The position numbers and the translations under genes were made by a program. The notes under the pieces were generated by a model that made no database searches, was not told where the DNA came from, and saw only the letters and a program-made list of their open reading frames with translations. A DNA stretch of 64,000 nt from NCBI RefSeq assembly GCF_037543845.1, contig NZ_JBBIFX010000002.1:310001-374000 (forward strand), written 5' to 3'. This document shows positions 51,684 to 59,880 of the stretch, one piece after another (position 1 is the first letter of the stretch; each line of letters begins with the position of its first letter). Source of the stretch: Gymnodinialimonas ulvae (GTDB taxonomy: Bacteria > Pseudomonadota > Alphaproteobacteria > Rhodobacterales > Rhodobacteraceae).

Positions 51684-53003
51684 CTACCGGATGATATTCG
51701 TAGTTTCCTGCAACATTTCATCCACTGTCTGGATGATCTTGGCGTTCGAGGAATAGGCACGCTGCGTTTGGATCAGCTGTGTCAGTTCAGCGGCCACATC
51801 GGTCGCGGATTCCTCTAGAGCATACGATACGACATCACCCGTTGGACCGTCCCCGGCGTCCCAAAGGAAGAAGGAGCCGCTTTCCGACGAAGTTGAGTAG
51901 AGTTGGTTGTCATGCGCGATGAGCCCGTTGGGGTTGGGCAGATCGATCAGTGGGATCTGATAGACGGTACGGGTGATGCCAACGTCGAAATTCGCATGTA
52001 CGTAGCCGTTCGCATCGACCTCTACCGACACCAGATTGCCAACCGGCGAGCCATCTTTCGAGATGGCTGTCGGCGCAAAGTTGTCCGACAATTGTGTCAG
52101 GCCCGAGCCGATGCCCTGCGCACCGATATCAATTTCGATCGGTCCGCCGAGGACGTCGATTGTGAACGCACCAGTTGTGGAGCTCCATCCGCCACCTACA
52201 GCGGGCACGCCTTGGGTCACGTCCTGAATTGTGCCCCCGCCGGTGCGGCTGTCGTCGAATTCCACGGTATATTCGCCGATCACAGCGCCGTTCTGCGCAG
52301 AGTCGGTCAACACCATGTTCCAAGTATTGGACGCCGGATCACCGGCTAGCGGAACAACCGGCGTGAAGGAGACATCAATGGATTGCGATGTTCCGAGGTT
52401 GTCGAAATATTCGACCGAGAGCTGGCGGGTGTCACCGGCCGAGTCGGACGTTGTGTCCGTGCCGGGAAGGTTCACACCCATGGAGATTCGCGTCGTCGGC
52501 TCGGAGGTGAACTGATTGACGTTGACCTGCACCGGTTCAAGCCCGGCACCCGTGTCGCGCGGGAAAGAGGGCACGGTGCCATCGGCATTTGCAGGCCAAC
52601 CCATAAGGGTCACACCGGTCGATGTCCGCAGGAACCCTTCGGCATCGGTGCGAAAGGATCCAGTTGTTGCGAGAAACAGTGGCAAATCACCGGATCCATC
52701 GACGCCAGCTGCGGCACCGGTGGTGACGGGAAGAAACCCCCTCCCACGGACTGCGAGGTCTGTTGGGTTGTTGGTGGTCGCCAGCGCCCCTGGTTGGTCG
52801 ATGAGGCGTTGCGTGGTCACGCGAACACCGCCAGCGGAATAGATGCCGCTGCCGGATTCGATGACCATGGAGTGGAAATCCGCAACAGCTCGTTTGTAGC
52901 CGTTGGTTCCGGAGTTCGCGATATTGTCTGCAATGGTGGCCAAGCGGCTTGCATTGACCGAGAGGCCGGCAACACCCGCGTTGAGCGAAGAAGATATTGT
53001 CAT
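51684..53003 (-). CDS. flgE: Flagellar hook protein FlgE
   Basis: This 439-residue hook subunit has the N-terminal SSSLNAGVAGLSVNASRLATIADNIANSGTNGYKRA block. Its hook-specific middle (LAVRGRGFLPVT, YFDNLGTSQSIDVSF) is followed by the C-terminal VSYALEESATDVAAELTQLIQTQRAYSSNAKIIQTVDEMLQETTNIIR. The ATG at 53003 has AAAGG eight bases upstream. A CtrA-like site lies about 55 bases before the start. Confidence 0.95.
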   Translation of the reverse strand: MTISSSLNAGVAGLSVNASRLATIADNIANSGTNGYKRAVADFHSMVIESGSGIYSAGGVRVTTQRLIDQPGALATTNNPTDLAVRGRGFLPVTTGAAAGVDGSGDLPLFLATTGSFRTDAEGFLRTSTGVTLMGWPANADGTVPSFPRDTGAGLEPVQVNVNQFTSEPTTRISMGVNLPGTDTTSDSAGDTRQLSVEYFDNLGTSQSIDVSFTPVVPLAGDPASNTWNMVLTDSAQNGAVIGEYTVEFDDSRTGGGTIQDVTQGVPAVGGGWSSTTGAFTIDVLGGPIEIDIGAQGIGSGLTQLSDNFAPTAISKDGSPVGNLVSVEVDANGYVHANFDVGITRTVYQIPLIDLPNPNGLIAHDNQLYSTSSESGSFFLWDAGDGPTGDVVSYALEESATDVAAELTQLIQTQRAYSSNAKIIQTVDEMLQETTNIIR

Positions 53004-53057
53004 CACATGCACCTTTCTGCTGCACCTGGGATTTTCCGTACTGTGCGCAGCGACGGT

Positions 53058-53072
53058 TTAACGCCGTCCTAA
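53058..53072. promoter_or_regulatory. CtrA-like site upstream of flgE
   Basis: TTAA-N7-CTAA (read on the minus strand as TTAG-N7-TTAA) fits the CtrA full-site pattern at seven of eight fixed bases, and lies 55 bases before the flgE start codon and within 20 bases of the motB stop. Confidence 0.5.
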
Positions 53073-53093
53073 CAAATAAAATGCGATGCGTTT

Positions 53094-53927
53094 TCAGTAG
53101 GCATTTCGCAGTAGAATGATTTCCAAACGGTCATTGCGGGGGGCAATGCCGGGCTCGACCGCAGGCTCCCGGTCGGAATGACCGGTGACGCGCGACACGC
53201 GTAGAGGGTCAAGGCCGCCGGCCTCCAGCAAGGCGCGCATCAGCTGCGCGCGTTCCGTCGTGCGTTGCCACCCACTGACACTTGCCCGTACCAACGGTTC
53301 GGTCGCGATGTGCGCCTCGATGGCAACGCCATTTCTGACCGTGCTAAAAAGGTCGGCCATGGTAATCGCCAACTCGGCTAGCCAGGCCTGCGGCATGCCC
53401 GTTTCGGGGTCAAAAAGCGGTGCGCCTGGTCTGGAGAAGATCTCGACCAGCAGGCCCTCATCGGTCAGGCGCGTCTCGATATGGGGGCGTGCCAATTCGC
53501 TCACGGCGCTGTCGCCGCCCTCACCCATCAGGGCGCCTTCGATCTCGGACAGTTCGGCATTTTCGCGCTCGGCATCGTGGTCGGTGCCTTGTGTACCCAT
53601 CGCCTGCCGACCTTCGGTCGGCTGACGACTGGACGCGCCAATGCCGTTTTGGGTCATAACCTCTTCCGAGAAGGGGCTTTCGCCGCCAAAGGCGCCGTCG
53701 CCTCCGCCCGACACCCGCGCAATCGGAATGCTGGGACTGAAGTAGTCCGCCAGGCCTTTACGCTGATTTTCGGTTGTTGCGTTCAGAAGCCACATCAGCA
53801 TGAAGAACGCCATCATCGCGGTCACGAAATCCGCATAGGCCACCTTCCAAGCGCCGCCATGGTGCCCCTCGCCGCCGGTCACCTTCTTGCGCTTGATGAT
53901 GATTGGACGCACGTCGTTGTCGGCCAT
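53094..53927 (-). CDS. motB: Flagellar motor stator protein MotB
   Basis: This 277-residue stator protein has a short cytoplasmic tail (IIIKRKKVTGGEGHHGG). A single transmembrane helix carries the proton-binding Asp in WKVAYADFVTAMMAFFMLMWLL (near residue 32). A periplasmic linker and an OmpA-type peptidoglycan-binding domain follow (LTDEGLLVEIFSRPGAPLFDPETG ... VTGHSDREP). The ATG at 53927 follows AGGAG. It is separated from motA by about 11 kb and lies upstream of flgE. Confidence 0.94.
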   Translation of the reverse strand: MADNDVRPIIIKRKKVTGGEGHHGGAWKVAYADFVTAMMAFFMLMWLLNATTENQRKGLADYFSPSIPIARVSGGGDGAFGGESPFSEEVMTQNGIGASSRQPTEGRQAMGTQGTDHDAERENAELSEIEGALMGEGGDSAVSELARPHIETRLTDEGLLVEIFSRPGAPLFDPETGMPQAWLAELAITMADLFSTVRNGVAIEAHIATEPLVRASVSGWQRTTERAQLMRALLEAGGLDPLRVSRVTGHSDREPAVEPGIAPRNDRLEIILLRNAY

Positions 53928-54034
53928 CCCTAAACTCCTGCCTTTAAAGGGCATGTTTAGGGGAAAGCCATGAACAGACGCTTAATCGGTGCGGCTTGAC
54001 TCAAGATGCAACCCGGTCGACCAGGCCCATCCCA

Positions 54035-56275
54035 TCATATGAAATCGATCTCGTTCCAGAACGGCATGGCGCGCAAACGCTGCCCAGTGGCGGCATAGAT
54101 CGCGTTCGCCAGGGCCGGTGCGGCGGGGGGAACGGGCGGCTCGCCGATCCCGCGGACAGCACCGTGTTCAAGCCCGCGCACCATGATCTGCGGGGTCTGA
54201 TAGAGGCGCATGCCTTCCGCGGCGTGATAATTGGTCTGTTCCGCCATCCCGTCCGCATAGGTAATCTCTGAATTGATGGCGTGCCCGAGCCCCCAGATGA
54301 CGCCGCCTTGTACGTTGTTCTCGAAATTCACCGGATCCACGACACGCCCCACATCGGCCGCTACCCAGACGCGGTCGAGGCGAATGGCCCCATCCACATC
54401 GGTGACTTCGATGATCTGCGCGCACGGCACGCCAAACGAATGCACCATAGCCACGCCGCGCCCGGTTCCCGCGGGCACGGGCTCTCCCCAATTCGCCATC
54501 TCGGCCACCGCCTCCAACGTCCTGCGGCTGGTGTCATCCAAGGTGCAAAGGCGGAGCCGTTCTTCCAACGGGTCTGCGCCGGCCTCAACGATCAATTCGT
54601 CAAGGAATCCCTCCGCGAGGAAACCGCCAACCGAAGCCCCGACCGAGCGCCAGGACGATACCGGAGACAGGTCCGGGACGGCATAGGTCCGCACGCGCAT
54701 GTTTTCCAACGCATAGGGCTGTTGCCAGACACCGGCGGGAAGCTGGTTGTCGGGTCCAAGCGCCGGGGCACCGATGCGGCCCAATTGTGAGCCCAGAACC
54801 GAAGGAGCGGCGATCTCGATATCGCAAGCCGTCACGCGACCGTCTGCAACCGCACCACGGCAGCGGGCCAAGCTGATTTGACGTGGAAAGTCCTGTGCGA
54901 AATCTTCCTCCCGACTATAGGTCAGTTTCACTGGCTTGCCGCGAAACTGGACTGCGATTTCAGTGGCTTGTTTCACATATTCCAGTTCCAGCCGGTGGCC
55001 AAACGAACCCCCGATATATTGGTTGTGAACGATCACATGATCTGTGTCGTGTCCCGTGATGGCGGCTACTTGTTGTTGCAAAAAACGCGGCAGTTGGTGG
55101 CCTGTCCAAACCTGCACCTGCGCGTCTTCGACCAACACGATCGCGTTGAGCGGCTCCAACGGTTGGTGCGCCACATAGGGCGCGCGGTACTCAGCGCTGA
55201 TGTCGGAGCCGTCCGCGATGGCCGTGTCCACGTCGCCATCATTGCGCCATTCGCGGTCCAGGTTGTCGGCTGTGAACCCGGCGTCCAAAGCACCCCAATG
55301 CGCCGCCTGTTCCGCAGGATAAGGCGCAGGCCCCCAATCGTAGTCAATCGCATCCAGCGCTTGGATTGCGTACCAAGTGTTGGACGCGATCACGGCAACA
55401 CCACCGGTGATCTCCACGATCCGGTCGACACCCGGCATGCCCTCGGCTGCGCTGGCGTCAAACCCGTTCAGCGCGCCGCCCTTGCGCGGGTTCATCCGCA
55501 CGCTGGCCCGAAGCATCTCAGGTAATTCGATGTCCAGCCCATAGCTCTGCGTGCCGGTGGTCTTCGCCATGGTATCGAGGCGGGGCATCGGGGTTCCAAT
55601 AAGCCGCCATTGCGACGGATCCCGCAAAGGCGTGCCCTCGACCGGGTCGAGCGTTGCGGCAACTTCTGCAAGTTCGGCGTAGGGCAACACCTCACCGCCC
55701 GGAAGGATCACCGCTCCGTCCTCTGTGCGCAATTCGCTGACGGCAATACCGGTTCGCTCGCTGGCGGCCAGCTTCAGCGTCTCGCGCGCCATGGCTCCGG
55801 CTTCGCGCAGTTTGGTGAAACTGTCGGCAACGGACGTCGATCCACCGGTGCCCTGCATACCGATCACCTTTAGCATCGCATCCATCGACGCGCGCATGGC
55901 CCGCGCGCCAAACCCGTCGTCCCACGGCAAAAGCGGCGCCTGATCCTCCGCCATCGCAGTGTTCCAATAGGCCGCGGAAGGCCGTCCGAAATCGGTCTGG
56001 AATCCACCCCACGCAAGGTCCATCTCCTCCGCGATCAGGGCCGCCTGCATCGAGGCCGCACCCTGGCCGATATCGGCATGCGGGGTGATCAGGGTGATCC
56101 CGTTACGATCGATCCGCACCCACGGGTTGAACGACATTTCACCCTCGCCGAGATTGCCGAGGTTCGGATTTTCGGGCGTTCGGGCAACGAGATAGCCGCC
56201 AAACGCCACGCCACCAGCCACTGCAGCCGAACCGACAAGAAACGCGCGGCGGCTGAAGGTTTTCAGCTTGCTCAT
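54035..56275 (-). CDS. Molybdopterin-binding large subunit, isoquinoline 1-oxidoreductase/aldehyde dehydrogenase type
   Basis: This 746-residue molybdenum hydroxylase subunit is exported by the Tat system (FSRRAFLVGSAAVAGGVAFGG). Xanthine-oxidase-family features include ITPHADIGQGAASMQAALIAEEMD, IGGSFGHRLELEYVKQA and the C-terminal GIGEPPVPPAAPALANAI with the catalytic Glu. Family members hydroxylate N-heterocycles or oxidise aldehydes. Its partner [2Fe-2S] subunit is encoded immediately upstream (3 bases apart); an FAD subunit is absent, which matches the IorAB type that passes electrons to a cytochrome or quinone. Confidence 0.9.
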   Translation of the reverse strand: MSKLKTFSRRAFLVGSAAVAGGVAFGGYLVARTPENPNLGNLGEGEMSFNPWVRIDRNGITLITPHADIGQGAASMQAALIAEEMDLAWGGFQTDFGRPSAAYWNTAMAEDQAPLLPWDDGFGARAMRASMDAMLKVIGMQGTGGSTSVADSFTKLREAGAMARETLKLAASERTGIAVSELRTEDGAVILPGGEVLPYAELAEVAATLDPVEGTPLRDPSQWRLIGTPMPRLDTMAKTTGTQSYGLDIELPEMLRASVRMNPRKGGALNGFDASAAEGMPGVDRIVEITGGVAVIASNTWYAIQALDAIDYDWGPAPYPAEQAAHWGALDAGFTADNLDREWRNDGDVDTAIADGSDISAEYRAPYVAHQPLEPLNAIVLVEDAQVQVWTGHQLPRFLQQQVAAITGHDTDHVIVHNQYIGGSFGHRLELEYVKQATEIAVQFRGKPVKLTYSREEDFAQDFPRQISLARCRGAVADGRVTACDIEIAAPSVLGSQLGRIGAPALGPDNQLPAGVWQQPYALENMRVRTYAVPDLSPVSSWRSVGASVGGFLAEGFLDELIVEAGADPLEERLRLCTLDDTSRRTLEAVAEMANWGEPVPAGTGRGVAMVHSFGVPCAQIIEVTDVDGAIRLDRVWVAADVGRVVDPVNFENNVQGGVIWGLGHAINSEITYADGMAEQTNYHAAEGMRLYQTPQIMVRGLEHGAVRGIGEPPVPPAAPALANAIYAATGQRLRAMPFWNEIDFI

Positions 56276-56278
56276 GCC

Positions 56279-56737
56279 TTAGCCCCCCATTGTTCTGGCG
56301 GCGGTATGGATCGCGGCGCGGACACGAGGATACGTGCCGCAACGGCACAGGTTGCCGGACATGGCAAAGTCGATGTCTTCATCGCTTGGATTGGGCGTTT
56401 CAGACAGAAGTGACGCCGCCTGCATGATCTGCCCCGATTGGCAATAGCCGCATTGCGCAACCTGATGCGCGACCCAGGCCGCTTGTACCGCATGCAGCGC
56501 CGCGGGGTTGCCCAGACCTTCGATCGTTGTGATCTCGGCCCCTTCAAGATCGCCGACGCGGGCTTGGCACGACCGCTCTGCAAAGCCGTCGATATGTACG
56601 GTGCAGGCCCCGCACTGCGCAACGCCGCAGCCGTATTTCGTCCCGGTCAGACCCAATTCTTCGCGCAGGACCCACAAAAGCGGCATGTCCGGTTCGACGT
56701 CGATCTCAAGCAGGTCGCCATTCACGGTCAGTTGCAT
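56279..56737 (-). CDS. [2Fe-2S]-binding small subunit, IorA type
   Basis: This 152-residue electron-transfer subunit has two [2Fe-2S] clusters. The ferredoxin-like N-terminal cluster has YGCGVAQCGACTVHIDG with a fourth Cys about 20 residues on. The second cluster, near the molybdenum centre, has QCGYCQSGQIM and NLCRCGTYPRVR. AAAGGA precedes the ATG by seven bases. It forms an operon with the large subunit. A palindromic operator-like site lies about 50 bases upstream of its start codon. Confidence 0.93.
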   Translation of the reverse strand: MQLTVNGDLLEIDVEPDMPLLWVLREELGLTGTKYGCGVAQCGACTVHIDGFAERSCQARVGDLEGAEITTIEGLGNPAALHAVQAAWVAHQVAQCGYCQSGQIMQAASLLSETPNPSDEDIDFAMSGNLCRCGTYPRVRAAIHTAARTMGG

Positions 56738-56786
56738 CGATCAGTCCTTTCCATGAGCGCGGCATTGTCCAGGATGCCCAAAAATA

Positions 56787-56807
56787 GACAAATAGTCAAT
56801 ATTTGTC
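56787..56807. promoter_or_regulatory. Palindromic operator candidate for the TetR regulator
   Basis: GACAAATA and TATTTGTC form a perfect 8-bp inverted repeat around a 5-base centre that contains the first bases of a TTGACT-like -35 element on the minus strand. It overlaps the TetR stop codon and lies 50 bases before the [2Fe-2S] subunit start. Confidence 0.5.
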
Positions 56808-57371
56808 CAATGGTCTAAAAGCGGATTGCAATACCATGGCCTTCAACGTGCCAATCAGACGCTCAAGTTCCGCGCGGTTATTGATCTCATGCTTGAGGCT
56901 TAACATCGTGGATTGAACGAAAGCGGCCATGCTCCGCGGGGAATGCCCGTTCCGACCCAAGCTTGCCTCATGCGGTGCAAAGAGCCGTTCCAGGCTTTCG
57001 CGCATCGCCGCGCCTGCAATGGCAGTCGCCGCCTTGCCGGCGCTGTGATCGGCCTGTGCGATGTCGCTAGCGTCAGGCAAGGCGGTGATATGATCCCATG
57101 GTTCGAACACGTTGAACTCGAACACGGCGTCCAGCTTGTCGGACAGGCTGTTCTGCTCGGTCCAGGCCGCCTCTGTCCGCGCGCGCTGGCCCTCCATGTA
57201 GAACAGCACGGTGGCGTGGATCACCTCGTCCTTGTTGGCGAAAACGTTGTAAAGCGTCTGCCGCGCAATGCCTGCTTCTTCGGCGATATCGGCCATTGTC
57301 ACGCGCTTGATCCCGTAGCGCGTGAATACGCGGACAGCAGCCTCGGCAATCTGTTTCTCGCGGTCTGTCAT
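56796..57371 (-). CDS. TetR/AcrR family transcriptional regulator
   Basis: This 191-residue repressor has the N-terminal helix-turn-helix domain AAVRVFTRYGIKRVTMADIAEEAGIARQTLYNVFANKDEVIHATV (about residues 10-50). A variable helical ligand domain follows. The ATG at 57371 fits the family; 12 more upstream codons are open. It is upstream of and codirectional with the molybdenum hydroxylase genes and its 3' end overlaps the operator candidate, suggesting control of that operon. Confidence 0.9.
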   Translation of the reverse strand: MTDREKQIAEAAVRVFTRYGIKRVTMADIAEEAGIARQTLYNVFANKDEVIHATVLFYMEGQRARTEAAWTEQNSLSDKLDAVFEFNVFEPWDHITALPDASDIAQADHSAGKAATAIAGAAMRESLERLFAPHEASLGRNGHSPRSMAAFVQSTMLSLKHEINNRAELERLIGTLKAMVLQSAFRPLDKY

Positions 57372-57422
57372 GGAGCGACATCTTTGCGCGAGGCGTCCAC
57401 ATGTCAATGATATGCGAGCGGC

Positions 57423-57803
57423 CTAGGCCCCTTCGTCCATCTCATCGAACGTCGTCTTGGCCAGTTTGATCGCGTGGTTCGCCTTGGGAACGCCCGCATA
57501 GACGGCGACATGCAGGAAGGCCTGCATGATCTCATCGCGTGTCGCGCCCGTGCGTGCCGTGGCGCGGATATGCATCGGGATTTCGTCGAAATTCCCGCAG
57601 GCTGCCAGAAGCGCTAGCGTCAGGAGCGAGCGATCCCTGTGCGAGATCGTCTCATCTGCCCAGAGCGTGCCCCAGGCGCCTTCGGTGATCATCTCCTGAA
57701 ACGGAGCGTCGAAGGGGGTTTTTGCGGCTTCGGCGCGGTCAACATGGGCGTCGCCCAAAACTGCGCGGCGGGTTTGCATGCCTTTCTCGAAGCGATCTGT
57801 CAC
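57423..57803 (-). CDS. pcaC: Carboxymuconolactone decarboxylase family protein (PcaC-like)
   Basis: This 126-residue protein is of the PcaC family; 4-carboxymuconolactone decarboxylase acts in the protocatechuate branch of the beta-ketoadipate pathway. The N-terminus RFEKGMQTRRAVLGDAHVDRAEA, the WADETISHRDRSLLTLALLAACGNFDEIPMHIRATARTGATRDEIMQAFLHVAVYAGVPKAN core and the usual length are all present. It begins with GTG 14 bases after the pobA stop; the longer open frame runs antiparallel inside pobA. The link to pobA supports the PcaC call over a generic peroxidase-like member. Confidence 0.85.
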   Translation of the reverse strand: MTDRFEKGMQTRRAVLGDAHVDRAEAAKTPFDAPFQEMITEGAWGTLWADETISHRDRSLLTLALLAACGNFDEIPMHIRATARTGATRDEIMQAFLHVAVYAGVPKANHAIKLAKTTFDEMDEGA

Positions 57804-57817
57804 GTCAGGGTCCCCAT

Positions 57818-58987
57818 TCAATACGGCAGCCCGACGTAATTCTCGGCCATTGCCTTCTGCGCCGATGCGCTGGACCGCAGGAATTCGAGGTCGGCAATCT
57901 GCATTTTCAGATCGAACTCGGACTGGCCCGGAAATTGGTGCATCAGCGTGGTGAACCACCACGAGAACCGCTCGGCCTTCCAGACGCGGGCCAATGCGCG
58001 GTCGGAATAGGCTGCGATGTCTTCCGTTGAGCCGAATTTGTAAAACGCGACCAGTGCTTCAAACAGATAATGGACGTCCGAGGCGGCCGTGTTCAGCCCT
58101 TTCGCGCCGGTGGGCGGCACGATATGGGCCGCGTCGCCGCATAGAAACAGGCGGCCCCAGCGCATCGGCTCGGTCACAAAGGACCGCAGCGGGGCGATGG
58201 ATTTCTCGATCGACGGGCCGGTTATCAGCTGTGCGGCCTGATCCTCGGGAATGCGGCGCTTGAGTTCGTCCCAGAAGGCTGCGTCGCTCCAATTGTCGGG
58301 GGAATCGTCGAGGCTGCATTGGATGTAATAGCGGCTCAATTTCGCGTTTCGCATCGAGCAGAGCGCGAACCCTCGGGGGGAATTGGCGTAGATCAGCTCG
58401 TGGTTCACCGGCGGCGTTTCGGACAGCACCCCGAGCCAGCCGAAGGGATAGACCTTCTCGAATTCCTTCCGAACGCTTTCGGGGATTGTCTTGCGGCTGA
58501 CACCGTGGAACCCGTCGCAGCCCGCCACGAAATCGCAGTCGATCCGAAAGGGCTCGCCGTCGATTTCGCAGGTCACGGAAGGGCTGTCACCATCGGCGTC
58601 GTCGATGACGACGTTTTGCACCGAATGCAGCACCTTTCCACCAGCGGCATCACTGGCGGCGTAGAGGTCGCGGGTGACTTCGGTCTGGCCGTAGACCACC
58701 ACCGGTTTGCCGACATGTTCGGTGAAATCGACGCGGAACATCTGGTCGCCGTAGGACAAGAGCGTGCCGTCGTGGGTGAAACCCTCGGCATGGAGGCGGT
58801 CCGCGCAGCCGGCTTTTTCCAGAAGGCCAACGAGGCCCTGTTCAAGAACGCCCGCGCGGATACGGCCGAGCACATGGGCGCGGGTCTGGCGCTCCAACAC
58901 GACCGAGGAAATACCCTGCGCATGCAGAAGCTGCGCGAGTAGCAGGCCGGAGGGGCCCCCGCCAATAATTGCAACCTGTGTTCGCAC
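57818..58987 (-). CDS. pobA: 4-hydroxybenzoate 3-monooxygenase
   Basis: This 389-residue flavoprotein hydroxylates 4-hydroxybenzoate to protocatechuate with NADPH and oxygen. The FAD-binding GxGxxG is RTQVAIIGGGPSGLLLAQLL, a second flavin motif is CDFVAGCDGFHGVSR, and a third is GRLFLCGDAAHIVPPTGAKGLNTAASDVHYL. The GTG at 58987 is preferred: it lies six bases after GGAGG and yields MRTQVAIIGGGPSG, matching the known N-terminus of Pseudomonas PobA; an ATG two codons upstream is too close to the ribosome-binding site. Confidence 0.95.
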   Translation of the reverse strand: MRTQVAIIGGGPSGLLLAQLLHAQGISSVVLERQTRAHVLGRIRAGVLEQGLVGLLEKAGCADRLHAEGFTHDGTLLSYGDQMFRVDFTEHVGKPVVVYGQTEVTRDLYAASDAAGGKVLHSVQNVVIDDADGDSPSVTCEIDGEPFRIDCDFVAGCDGFHGVSRKTIPESVRKEFEKVYPFGWLGVLSETPPVNHELIYANSPRGFALCSMRNAKLSRYYIQCSLDDSPDNWSDAAFWDELKRRIPEDQAAQLITGPSIEKSIAPLRSFVTEPMRWGRLFLCGDAAHIVPPTGAKGLNTAASDVHYLFEALVAFYKFGSTEDIAAYSDRALARVWKAERFSWWFTTLMHQFPGQSEFDLKMQIADLEFLRSSASAQKAMAENYVGLPY

Positions 58988-59060
58988 GCGCATCCTCCCC
59001 AAGGCGGGACGATAGCGGCATCGGGTGGAACGGCAATACCGTTCGCAACCAATGCAGCCT

Positions 59061-59405
59061 TCAGGCCTGTTTCGGCAGGAAGGCTTCGACCGCGGCCGAT
59101 GCGATGACGAGGGTCTTGCCGGTATCGGGATTCTCGACGTTCAGGCCGCCTAAGACGGCCGTAACGCTGGCGCGGCCTCGGGGGAGCTTCGCGGCCAGCG
59201 CGTCGCAATCGACGGCGCCTGGATCCTGCACGCCGATGGTGACCTGCACGCGCATCTGATCGTGGCTCACACCGGTGGCCTCGAAGAGGGGGAGGGCGGA
59301 ATGGCGGATGGCGTCTTCGATCGCGCGGGCGGCGGCCTTGGTGTAATCCATCCCGTATTGATCGTTGCCCATGCCCATTTCGATGATGAAACGTTGGTCG
59401 GTCAT
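59061..59405 (-). CDS. Lin0512 family protein (copy 1)
   Basis: This 114-residue protein is of the Lin0512 family. It retains the N-terminal G-x-G-x-D motif in IIEMGMGNDQYGMDYTKAAARAIEDAI and the segments VQVTIGVQDPGAVDCDALAAKLPRG and GGLNVENPDTGKTLVIASAAV. The family has no established function. The start overlaps the stop of the paralogous upstream gene (ATGA), so the two are translationally coupled and may form a hetero-oligomer. Confidence 0.75.
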   Translation of the reverse strand: MTDQRFIIEMGMGNDQYGMDYTKAAARAIEDAIRHSALPLFEATGVSHDQMRVQVTIGVQDPGAVDCDALAAKLPRGRASVTAVLGGLNVENPDTGKTLVIASAAVEAFLPKQA

Positions 59406-59752
59406 GCCGCGTCCTCCACGTCGAGGGCCACGGAAATCGCGACGTTGGCGATGACGGTGGGATTGCCGCCGTCCTGGCGTGGGACGTCGAGGCCGCCTTT
59501 GCGGGGGACGACTGTGATCTGGCCGTAGGGGAAGATGGCGGCTATGGCGGCTTTATCGACCGCTTCGGGGTTCTGCACGCCGATCTCGACGGTGATCTGC
59601 ATGTCGGATTTATCCTTGCCGAAGAGCTCGGCGAGGTTGATGGAATTGTGCCACAGCGCGTCCTGGACGGCCCGTGTCGCGGCTTGGGTGTAGTCTTGCC
59701 GGCGGAGGGAGGATCCCATGCCGAACTCGGTCAGAAGGCGTTTCAGGGCCAT
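59402..59752 (-). CDS. Lin0512 family protein (copy 2)
   Basis: This 116-residue paralogue of the following gene shares the pattern GMG-x9-DYTQAATRAVQDAL, VEIGVQNPEAVDKAAIAAIFPYGQ and KGGLDVPRQDGGNPTVIANVAI. Here the N-terminal motif has SS where the other copy has ND, so the acidic residue is lost. GGAGG precedes the ATG at 59752 by about six bases. A perfect palindrome lies 39 bases upstream. Confidence 0.72.
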   Translation of the reverse strand: MALKRLLTEFGMGSSLRRQDYTQAATRAVQDALWHNSINLAELFGKDKSDMQITVEIGVQNPEAVDKAAIAAIFPYGQITVVPRKGGLDVPRQDGGNPTVIANVAISVALDVEDAA

Positions 59753-59790
59753 GCGAGGCCTCCCTTCAATTACAGCGTTGGCTCGGGTTT

Positions 59791-59804
59791 GTGCACGCGT
59801 GCAC
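59791..59804. promoter_or_regulatory. Perfect 14-bp palindrome GTGCACGCGTGCAC
   Basis: This self-complementary sequence lies upstream of the Lin0512 gene pair, 39 bases before its start codon, in a short AT-rich intergenic gap. It resembles operators of dimeric LacI/GntR-type regulators. Confidence 0.5.
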
Positions 59805-59880
59805 GGGATACCTAAACCATAGAAAATAAACAACAAAGCATTTTTTGTTTACCTTTTCTTAACCCGCTCATACGGCGATC

